Below the pieces are notes generated by a model. It searched no databases. It saw nothing but the letters and a program-made list of their open reading frames with translations, and was not told where the DNA came from. A DNA stretch of 48,515 nucleotides from Syntrophomonadaceae bacterium (GTDB taxonomy: Bacteria > Bacillota > DSM-12270 > Thermacetogeniales > Thermacetogeniaceae): positions 1 through 48,515 of the forward strand of contig DULK01000052.1 in NCBI GenBank assembly GCA_012840385.1. Reading direction: 5' to 3'. The position numbers and the translations under genes are program-made. Positions 1-6,595 of the stretch are shown here, one piece after another (position 1 is the first letter of the stretch; each line of letters starts with the position of its first letter).

Positions 1-209
1 AAGTTCACCCGCCGGTCTACCGCTCGACTCCCGATTCCAGGCCGGACAGGACGACGGCTCGCTTCGGGACAGCTCTGGGATGCTGCGTAACAAGTTGCGA
101 ACTGCTTCTGTCAAACGCAGCGTTTGGCCTTGTTTCAAATCTATTCCATCGCAGGTCAAGAGGTGTCTGTACTCGCATCCCGACCTGTCATCCTCGCTTC
201 GCCTGTCCT

Positions 210-262
210 GTTACCCGGCCTTCCATAGGTCGCTCGCCGGTAGACCCGTCGGGTATTTTCAT
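210..262 (+). repeat. 53-bp repeat fragment, left copy
   Basis: These 53 bases are identical to 9255-9307, by direct reading. After the identity both copies continue with a related but diverged GGTGCCGCC hairpin module (left copy stem GCCGCC 274-279 with GGCGGC 286-291). The segment contains no convincing gene. It is part of a modular interspersed repeat family that also includes 371-565 and the right end of the window. Confidence 0.85.
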
Positions 263-312
263 CTTCTGCTGGTGCCGCCGCCGGAGGCGGCGTGATCGTC
301 TGCCCTGAAAAT
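263..312 (+). repeat. Hairpin module of the interspersed repeat
   Basis: A GC-rich hairpin (GCCGCC at 274-279 with GGCGGC at 286-291) is followed by CCTGAAAATAC at 304-314. The same succession, a GCCGC hairpin, TGA(G/T), then CCCTGAAAATAC, is seen in inverse orientation near 48300-48345. A related hairpin sits at 544-559. The arrangement suggests a short module repeated within a longer element. Confidence 0.6.
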
Positions 313-370
313 ACGTTCCGGTTTATCCTTGCGCTTGCTCCCGGACTCCGGTTTAACTCGCTTATAATGC

Positions 371-565
371 GTCGCAGACGGCAGCCGACCGGCTCCTATG
401 ACGCCATCCATGGCGCATAGTCGCCTATCAAATTCCTGTTTCGCTTCGGCTGCCGTTAGCTGCTCCTTCGTCAAGGGCGAGTAACAACCTCCGTAGGTCG
501 CTGCGCCAGCAAGAATAAACCACCATTTTCATTCTTTTGATGGTGCCGCTTGGGCGGCATGAGCG
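371..565 (+). repeat. ~195-bp interspersed repeat, left inverted copy
   Basis: This segment matches the reverse complement of 48320-48515 with a few substitutions and small indels, so the two ends of the window carry the same element in opposite orientation. It ends in a hairpin, TGCCGC 544-549 with GCGGCA 554-559. A minus-strand reading frame crosses the element (259-474). It is unlikely to be a gene, because the right copy differs by a 2-nt indel that puts the frame out of register. The element lies just downstream of gerC and could also act in 3' end formation, but no clear U-tract is visible. Confidence 0.85.
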
Positions 566-606
566 TCTTTCTTGAGAATGTAGCCTTTCAGCACCGGGAT
601 CGTTTC

Positions 607-1902
607 CTATTGAATTTTTATTGGTTGCTCGATCAGACCAGGCTGTTCCACCGTAAAGTGTGCAGATATTTTGACATTGATAGTTGGGAGGATATCCCCC
701 CACCGGTTTTCAATCTGCCTCCAAGCCCGGGGATTAGTGCGGTGAATCAAATCGCCGAAACCGAAAATGTCCGATTTCAGCTCTTTTGCCCTGCTCACTG
801 CAATCCGGCACCGGTGCTCAACCTCCCGGTTTATTAACCGTTCCAATTCTTTGAGGTTTTGTTTCCGTGTAATGTCCAGGACGGCATTTTGCTCTTCAAT
901 CATTTCTCCCGTTCCCTTTATGCTTATTTCTATCGTGATTCCTTCATGAGAAATAACCGGTTTCAACCTTGTCCTTGCGTTGCGGAACAAGTATGAAATG
1001 TTTGCATGATCGGAGTTATAAGCAACGCTTATGACGCCGCCGCGCGCCTGGTTTTTGATCAACAAAGCTCCCTGGGTTTCCACTTCATTCAACAGGCCCA
1101 CCATTCTGTCTCTTCTGAAAGCCGCAGTGCCGGACAAAGAAAACGTCTTATTTTGGGCCATCCCCTCGCTGCCGGAGGCTGCCCCCGAAGTGCCAGTTCC
1201 TCCAGAAGCACCCTGTTGTCGCATTGTTGAACCTTTTTCCGTAGGAACAAAGGTTTTCATGTAAGATAGGGATACTTCCCTCCCGGGTGTCAATAAATCA
1301 TAAACCACATTGAACACATTTTCTCTCGCAGTTTTGGAAACAAAAGAGGTGTCCTTGTATTGAATATTTGCGATTTCGGTGGAGGTCAACGGTTCAAATT
1401 CCGGCTGAGCCTGCAGGGCGTCCCGAGCCGATCCTTTACAGGTAACCACCCAGGCGCGAAGGGGCACATCCTTGTCTCTCATGCAGAAATCGATGATTTG
1501 CGCAATTCCTCCCTTCGCCATACTCTCACCTATCACGAGCACCACGGTATGGGCTAAAAAAAGCTGCCTCGAGGAGCGCAGGTCCCAATTTCTTATAGCA
1601 TCTTCAATAGTCGCTCCTGTTACTGAAATGACCTCACCGGAGGTACCCTGCATCCGGCTCGCACCCGTTCCCCCCATGCCGCCCCCACCAGCGGCCATTG
1701 CGGACGGTTTCAGGGTAAGCACGGAGAGGAGAATCTGCGGCTTGCCGTTGACAGTTATCCTATCAAAGCCCAGTGCCGAATTAATGGTAAGAAATTGTGT
1801 TTCTCTTCTGCTCCAACAGCCGGTGGTTGTTATAAGAATCGTGACGATCATAAGCAAAATGGTTGTTCTTTTATGTTCTTTTGTTGCCAAGCTGCTTCCC
1901 AC
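607..1902 (-). CDS. gerC: GerC-type spore germination lipoprotein (Ger(x)C family)
   Basis: Third subunit of a GerA-type nutrient germinant receptor, anchored by a lipid to the outer face of the spore inner membrane. The 431-aa product has a hydrophobic N-terminal segment (about residues 12-27) ending in a lipobox TTTGC, with Cys29 as the likely lipidated residue. The rest is a soluble Ger(x)C-type domain. It follows gerB and overlaps its 3' end by 32 nt, so translation is probably coupled. The GTG at 1902 has little ribosome binding sequence. An in-frame TTG at 1890 lies 7 nt after AAGGTGGG and may be the true start, which would leave the lipobox intact. The stop is 607-609, next to the repeat element. 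The family assignment is firm; the germinant cannot be inferred. Confidence 0.9.
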   Translation of the reverse strand: MGSSLATKEHKRTTILLMIVTILITTTGCWSRRETQFLTINSALGFDRITVNGKPQILLSVLTLKPSAMAAGGGGMGGTGASRMQGTSGEVISVTGATIEDAIRNWDLRSSRQLFLAHTVVLVIGESMAKGGIAQIIDFCMRDKDVPLRAWVVTCKGSARDALQAQPEFEPLTSTEIANIQYKDTSFVSKTARENVFNVVYDLLTPGREVSLSYMKTFVPTEKGSTMRQQGASGGTGTSGAASGSEGMAQNKTFSLSGTAAFRRDRMVGLLNEVETQGALLIKNQARGGVISVAYNSDHANISYLFRNARTRLKPVISHEGITIEISIKGTGEMIEEQNAVLDITRKQNLKELERLINREVEHRCRIAVSRAKELKSDIFGFGDLIHRTNPRAWRQIENRWGDILPTINVKISAHFTVEQPGLIEQPIKIQ

Positions 1903-2986
1903 CTTTATTTCTTACGGCAGAAACAAGTAATATGAGGCTTGGAATCAACAACTGAAAGGCGACCGCATTGTAAGGCAGGACTTTGAAAAGAAAATTAACC
2001 AGTTTCAGAAAGTTGTCGTATAAAAGTGAACTGCCAAGAAGCGTTATGACAGTGATGGGCAGCAGGAACAGGCGTTGGTTGCTTGAACCGAGCGTGGTGG
2101 CTGCGGCAATGCTGCATGTGTGGTAAAATCCCGCCAGCTTGACAATCGTTCCCGCTATCCAGATGACAACGATCAGGGATTGGAAACGTTCAAAAAACCG
2201 GGCAATAGAGATATACCGGGCCAGCTCGTAATAGGGGAAAAGCATATGGGAAGTCACCGGATCACCAAAAACGCCCAGTGTAACGGATATTGCCAGGGCA
2301 TTGAAAAGTGTGGTTATTATTAAATACAAACCGGCAGCCTTTGCTGCTTCATTTTTCTGTTTCAGATACGGGTACAACATGAGTACGAGGAAAGCCTCAC
2401 CCCTATATACAAAGCTCGCCGTGCCGCCTTTGACAACGGGCATCACTCCGTTTTCCAGGAACGGCAAGAAATTCTCGCAGTTTATATCCTTTAGTGCCAG
2501 AATAGCCAAAAAGACAATGGAGAATGCCCATAGCGGCCAGACCAGTTCGTTTTGCCGGGCAATCACTTCAATGCCCAAATATGCTCCACAGGCGGCTACT
2601 CCTGACAGGATCAGGTTAAGCACCAGGGGAGGTGTTTGCCGTAAAATGGCGATTTGAACAAAACTAGAGGATTGGCTCAATATAGCGGAGGTGAGCATGA
2701 TAAAATAACAGGTGTAGCCTGTAGCCAAAAGTTTTCCCGGAATCTTGCCGGCAACTTCCGGGAGGTACTCTGTGAGAACCTGAAACGGGAAACGCCTTGC
2801 CAAAGCGATGCCTACCCAAACCACCAGCATAGCGTAGACCGAGGGCATCAGTGAAATAGCCAGCCAGCTATCCCGGCCTGCTATCCTTACGGTGGGTGAC
2901 GGGGCGTAGAGAAAGGATGTTGCTCCCTCAAGGATTAAGAATAAAAACAAAAGCTGAATGCTGCCAATCTGCGCTTTTTCCAGCAC
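1871..2986 (-). CDS. gerB: GerB-type spore germination permease
   Basis: Integral membrane subunit of the germinant receptor, from the spore permease branch of the amino acid/polyamine/organocation superfamily. It is thought to carry the germinant site. The 371-aa protein is almost entirely hydrophobic, with about ten membrane segments and the family start (LLFLFLILEGATSFLYAPSP near residues 13-32). Translation starts with GTG at 2986, directly after the gerA TAG stop (2987-2989). Its AAGGAGGA ribosome binding site lies inside the end of gerA, a clear sign of coupling. The length is typical of the family. Confidence 0.93.
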   Translation of the reverse strand: MLEKAQIGSIQLLFLFLILEGATSFLYAPSPTVRIAGRDSWLAISLMPSVYAMLVVWVGIALARRFPFQVLTEYLPEVAGKIPGKLLATGYTCYFIMLTSAILSQSSSFVQIAILRQTPPLVLNLILSGVAACGAYLGIEVIARQNELVWPLWAFSIVFLAILALKDINCENFLPFLENGVMPVVKGGTASFVYRGEAFLVLMLYPYLKQKNEAAKAAGLYLIITTLFNALAISVTLGVFGDPVTSHMLFPYYELARYISIARFFERFQSLIVVIWIAGTIVKLAGFYHTCSIAAATTLGSSNQRLFLLPITVITLLGSSLLYDNFLKLVNFLFKVLPYNAVAFQLLIPSLILLVSAVRNKGGKQLGNKRT

Positions 2987-4600
2987 CTAACCGTTCCTCC
3001 TTCCCCTGTTCACAACTTTCTCCCTTGTTAAAGGCGGATGGGGCTTTAAACCGGCGGCCTGTCTCTTGGGTTCGGCATAACCGGTTTGCTGCGGCCGCAG
3101 CAGCATCATCCACGCGGGTGCCCGGACGAGGGCATCTTTCAGATCGCTGAAGCTCAGTGGCGCCAGTGGGGAGAGGTAAGGCACTCCGAAGGACCGCAGG
3201 GAACAGAGATGAAAGGTTAAGAGCAGCAGCAGGGCCATAACTCCCAATAATCCGAAGGAACTTGCGGCAAACATAAAAGGGAACCGTAAAATCCGGACTG
3301 TATTGGCGAGAGGTATTGAGGGTATGGTAAACGAGGCGATTGCCGTTATTGAGATAATAATGACCATTGGTGCAGAGGCAAGCCCCGCGCTCACCGCCGC
3401 CTGTCCGAGCACGATGGCCCCAACGATGCTGACAGCCTGGCCAAAGGCGCGAGGAAGGCGAACCCCTGCCTCATGTAAAACCTCAAAGATGACGTCCATT
3501 ATTAAAGCTTCTACGAGGGCGGGAAAGGGTATTCCTTCGCGGGATACCAGAATGGACATGAGCAAAGGGGTAGGCAGCAACTCCTGGTGAAAGGTGATTA
3601 TTGCTATGTATAGTGAAGGAAGAAAAAGGGACGCCAAGGCAGCCAACCAGCGCACCAGCCTGATGAAAGAAGCAAACCAGTAGCGGTTATAATAGTCCTC
3701 CGGGCTCTGAAACTGTGACGTAAGTGTTGTGGGTATGATCAGACAGAAAGGAGTGTTGTCGATAATAAGTGCTGCCCTACCCTCCAGCAGGGCAGCAGTG
3801 AGCTTGTCCGGCCGCTCTGTAATGTCCAGGTGGTTGAAAGGACTGTATGGACTGTCCTGGATGTACTCCTCTATCTGGCCACTTCCCAATATACTGTCCA
3901 CCTTAATCCTTCTCACTCGTTTTTTTATTTCTTCGGCAAGACCCTCCATTACGTAGCCTTTCAAATAAACAAGTTTAACTGCCGTCTTGGTCACTTCACC
4001 GACCTCAAGATCTTCTACTGCCAGGCGGGAGGTGTGCAGGCGCTTCCTTAAAAGGGCAATATTTTTCCTCAGGTCTTCATTGAAAGCGTCGGCGGGCCCC
4101 CTTATCACTGTTTCTGCAGTAGGCTGGTCGATCTGGCGACTGTTTTTCTCCAAAGCGCTGATTAGAAGAGCGCTGGGCTGCCCTTCTACAAAGAGTCCCA
4201 ACAGACCGGTGGTGATATGGTATGTAACCTCGGCCCACCGGCTTTTTTCAATTATCTTTCCGTTGGGGATTATATTTTCTTCGAGCCACTTAACAGTGAT
4301 TTCTGGTAAAGGTATCTGTTCGACACTCATCAGGGGATGCAAAAGAATGTGGTGCAGGAGATCGGGGTTTACAAGGGGTTCGAAAAATACGGCCATCGCC
4401 CGCACCTGTTTTTTTCTGCCGATCATAAACTCCCGGATCACCAGATCGTCGCATCGGTTGAAAATCCCTTTGATAACCTTTTTGTTTTTTTCAAGGCTGG
4501 ATGAGAGTACGCGATTCTCCTTTCCCGGAAGCAGTTCCGGGTAGCTTTTCTTGTGGCGCTTTTTGATTAAGTTAAAAAGCCGTGAGAACCACTGAAACAT
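2987..4600 (-). CDS. gerA: GerA-type spore germination receptor subunit A
   Basis: First gene of the germination operon. The 537-aa product has an N-terminal soluble domain (roughly residues 30-300) with the family features VIRGPADAFNEDLRKNIALL (about 164-183) and GRAALIIDNTPF, followed by about five membrane segments (about residues 310-490) and a short hydrophilic tail. GerA subunits form a complex with GerB and GerC in the inner spore membrane and couple germinant binding to ion and dipicolinate release. The ATG at 4600 is preceded by AGAGGG. A sporulation-type promoter is proposed just upstream (4631-4661). Gene order A-B-C is the standard one. The germinant is not predictable. Confidence 0.94.
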   Translation of the reverse strand: MFQWFSRLFNLIKKRHKKSYPELLPGKENRVLSSSLEKNKKVIKGIFNRCDDLVIREFMIGRKKQVRAMAVFFEPLVNPDLLHHILLHPLMSVEQIPLPEITVKWLEENIIPNGKIIEKSRWAEVTYHITTGLLGLFVEGQPSALLISALEKNSRQIDQPTAETVIRGPADAFNEDLRKNIALLRKRLHTSRLAVEDLEVGEVTKTAVKLVYLKGYVMEGLAEEIKKRVRRIKVDSILGSGQIEEYIQDSPYSPFNHLDITERPDKLTAALLEGRAALIIDNTPFCLIIPTTLTSQFQSPEDYYNRYWFASFIRLVRWLAALASLFLPSLYIAIITFHQELLPTPLLMSILVSREGIPFPALVEALIMDVIFEVLHEAGVRLPRAFGQAVSIVGAIVLGQAAVSAGLASAPMVIIISITAIASFTIPSIPLANTVRILRFPFMFAASSFGLLGVMALLLLLTFHLCSLRSFGVPYLSPLAPLSFSDLKDALVRAPAWMMLLRPQQTGYAEPKRQAAGLKPHPPLTREKVVNRGRRNG

Positions 4601-4630
4601 TGGTTACCCTCTTTTTCCGTTCTTGTTTAT

Positions 4631-4661
4631 TAGTATCCCAACAATTTATTCCATAAATGCA
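4631..4661 (-). promoter_or_regulatory. Possible forespore (sigma-G-like) promoter of gerA
   Basis: Read on the minus strand, TGCATT (4661-4656) is separated by 18 nt from GATACTA (4637-4631). This resembles the remembered sigma-G pattern GNATR-N18-CATNHTA with one mismatch in each box. It would give a start of transcription about 25 nt before the gerA ATG. GerA operons are known to be sigma-G dependent in Bacillus, which supports the call. Confidence 0.45.
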
Positions 4662-4740
4662 TATTTCAGCATTGACTGCTGCCGGCGTTCTTATATGAAT
4701 ATGACATCTTTTCCTGAATCCCGGTATTGTCAGACGTGCC

Positions 4741-4769
4741 GTATATTTACCTTCAGGCGTTGCATACTA
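4741..4769 (+). promoter_or_regulatory. Possible sporulation-sigma promoter of the starch-binding protein gene
   Basis: GTATA (4741-4745), a 17-nt spacer and CATACTA (4763-4769) read on the plus strand. CATACTA is an exact match to the core -10 box of forespore sigma factors. It lies 36 nt before the ATG of the CBM25-like gene and diverges from the proposed gerA promoter. Confidence 0.45.
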
Positions 4770-4805
4770 AGGCAAGAAGCAAACTAAAAAAGGGGGTGAA
4801 AAATT

Positions 4806-5171
4806 ATGCGTCGTCGAGGAGAACCGCAGAAGGTTCCTTCAAGAAAGATTCGTTGCACGGAAGTGGAAGGAGGCGTTATTATAGCTCCGGTTCCGGTTAC
4901 CTTTGGCGAAGACATCACGGTGCAGTACCAGGGGTTGCTGACCCGGTCTGGGGCCGAGCAGGTCTATTTGCACATGGGTTACGGCCCCGCCGACCGCTGG
5001 CAGTTTATCTCTGATATACCAATGGAAAAGGTAGGCAACACCTGGGAAGCCAAATTTGAGATAACGGACGACAGCCGGTTAAACTTCTGTTTCAAAGACA
5101 ATGCCGGCAACTGGGACAACAATAACGGTCGCAACTGGAGTTTAGAGGTTCATACAGGGAAACAATACTAA
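4806..5171 (+). CDS. Starch-binding domain protein (CBM25-like)
   Basis: A 121-aa protein that is essentially one carbohydrate-binding module. The segment from about residue 20 to 118 has the CBM25-type pattern: ITVQYQGLL, VYLHMGYG, W..I.DIPM.K.G..WEA.FEI, LNFCFKD..GNWDNNNG.NW. The aromatic and Asn-rich GNWDNNNGRNW stretch is typical of starch-binding modules. It has no signal peptide, so it probably acts in the cytoplasm, perhaps tethering enzymes to storage glucan (inference). GGGGGTG precedes the ATG. The next gene downstream is a glycogen-synthase-like GT4, separated by a good terminator. Its upstream region carries a possible forespore promoter, so expression may be linked to sporulation. 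Confidence 0.8.
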   Translation: MRRRGEPQKVPSRKIRCTEVEGGVIIAPVPVTFGEDITVQYQGLLTRSGAEQVYLHMGYGPADRWQFISDIPMEKVGNTWEAKFEITDDSRLNFCFKDNAGNWDNNNGRNWSLEVHTGKQY

Positions 5172-5213
5172 AAACCCCTACAGGCTTGCCTTTGGGAGGG
5201 GTTTCCCTTGCTT
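5172..5213 (+). terminator. Intrinsic terminator after the starch-binding protein gene
   Basis: AAACCCCT (5172-5179) pairs perfectly with AGGGGTTT (5197-5204) across a 17-nt loop, followed by a pyrimidine-rich tail (CCCTTGCTTTCTT). Confidence 0.65.
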
Positions 5214-5257
5214 TCTTAAAACTAGGAAAAGGGATTTGTTTGTGAGGAGATGCATCC

Positions 5258-6595
5258 ATGCGGATTCTTATGCTGTCCTGGGAATTCCCTCCCCGCAGCG
5301 TGGGGGGGCTTTCCCAACACGTAGCCGACCTGACTGCGGCCCTGGCACGGGAGGGGGAGGATGTTCATCTGGTGACATGCGCTGCGCCCGGGGCACCGGA
5401 AGTGGAAGTGGTCGGCGGGGTACACGTCTACAGGGTTAATTCCTACAACCTTCCTTCGCTCGACTTCATTACCTGGGTTCTCCAGCTCAACATGGGGATG
5501 ATGGAATGCGCCGTTTCTGTTATAAATTCCACCGGTGGGTTTGACCTGGTTCATGCCCACGACTGGCTCGTTGCCTATGCCGGAAGAGCGTTGAAACACG
5601 CCTATAAGCTTCCTTTGATCGCCACGATTCACGCCACCGAATACGGCCGCAACTGGGGTCTTCATAACGACCTGCAGCGGTACATCAGCGACGTCGAATG
5701 GTGGCTGACCTACGAGGCTTGGCGGGTGATCGTCTGCAGCCGTTACATGGAGGACGAGTTGAAGCGAGTCTTTCGACTGCCGGCCGATAAGATCCGGGTG
5801 GTGCCCAACGGCGTTGACTTGTGCAGGTATAAAAAAGTTGAAAGCAAAAACCTGGCAAGGGACTTCTACGCCGCACCTGACGAGAGGATCGTCCTCTACG
5901 TGGGGAGGCTCGTTCATGAAAAGGGTGCCCACATTCTCATCGACGCCATCCCCAAAATCCTTCATTACTACGCCAAGACCAAGTTTATCATCGCCGGTAA
6001 AGGCCCCGCTGCGGATTACCTGAAGAACAAGGCCCGGGATATGGGGATCTATGATCGCATCTATTTTACAGGCTATATAGACGATGCCACCCGCGACTTC
6101 CTCTATCGGGAAGCGGATGTAGCCGTTTTCCCCAGCCTGTACGAGCCGTTCGGGATGGTGGTCCTGGAGGCGATGGCTGCCCGGACGCCGGTGGTGGTAT
6201 CCGATGTGGGCGGCCTTTCTGAGATCGTGCAGCACGAGCAAAACGGTTTGAAGTTTTATTCCGGCAACTCCGGGTCACTGGCCGATAACGTCCTGCGTTT
6301 GTTGTACGAAACTGATTTCGCCGCCCAACTGGCAGAACGGGCATATCGAGACCTTCACAGATTTTACACCTGGGATGAGATCGCACAACGGACACTGGGG
6401 GTGTACGAAGAAGTGAGGGGTGAGTACAAAGCCCATGCCCGCAAAACGAACTCATGGCTGTCGGGAATTAACAAGCTCAGGCGCCTCAAACGGGAGATAA
6501 CCGACGCGGGGAGGTATACAGCGCCCGGCTACGGGATTGAAGATGTATACGAAAACTGCAGCAAAACACCTGAAGCAGGAGGCAGATGCCATTGA
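5258..6595 (+). CDS. GT4 glycosyltransferase, probable glycogen synthase type
   Basis: A 445-aa GT-B fold retaining transferase. The N-terminal half opens with MRILMLSWEFPPRSVGGLS and contains HAHDWL (about residues 105-110), a motif shared with glycogen/starch synthases. The C-terminal half has VLYVGRLVHEKG, IIAGKGP and the donor-site E-x7-E signature EPFGMVVLE. It probably extends an alpha-1,4-glucan from a nucleotide-activated glucose (inference from motif and neighbours: CBM25 protein, nucleotidyltransferase, GH57 branching enzyme). ATG at 5258 with GAGGAG upstream. It overlaps the next gene by 10 nt, so the two are cotranslated. A cell-envelope glycosyltransferase is the alternative, but no membrane segment is present. 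Confidence 0.82.
   Translation: MRILMLSWEFPPRSVGGLSQHVADLTAALAREGEDVHLVTCAAPGAPEVEVVGGVHVYRVNSYNLPSLDFITWVLQLNMGMMECAVSVINSTGGFDLVHAHDWLVAYAGRALKHAYKLPLIATIHATEYGRNWGLHNDLQRYISDVEWWLTYEAWRVIVCSRYMEDELKRVFRLPADKIRVVPNGVDLCRYKKVESKNLARDFYAAPDERIVLYVGRLVHEKGAHILIDAIPKILHYYAKTKFIIAGKGPAADYLKNKARDMGIYDRIYFTGYIDDATRDFLYREADVAVFPSLYEPFGMVVLEAMAARTPVVVSDVGGLSEIVQHEQNGLKFYSGNSGSLADNVLRLLYETDFAAQLAERAYRDLHRFYTWDEIAQRTLGVYEEVRGEYKAHARKTNSWLSGINKLRRLKREITDAGRYTAPGYGIEDVYENCSKTPEAGGRCH

Noticed and set aside
80-295. 71-aa plus-strand frame in the left repeat region
   Set aside because: Composition is unlike a protein, it crosses the repeat border and has no family resemblance.
259-474. 71-aa minus-strand reading frame in the left repeat
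   Set aside because: The right-hand copy of the repeat has a 2-nt indel in the same region that breaks the frame, and no good ribosome binding site is seen, so it is unlikely to be coding.
1-606. CRISPR array or insertion sequence at the left end
   Set aside because: The repeats are not regularly spaced with unique spacers, and no transposase frame or clear terminal inverted repeats are present.
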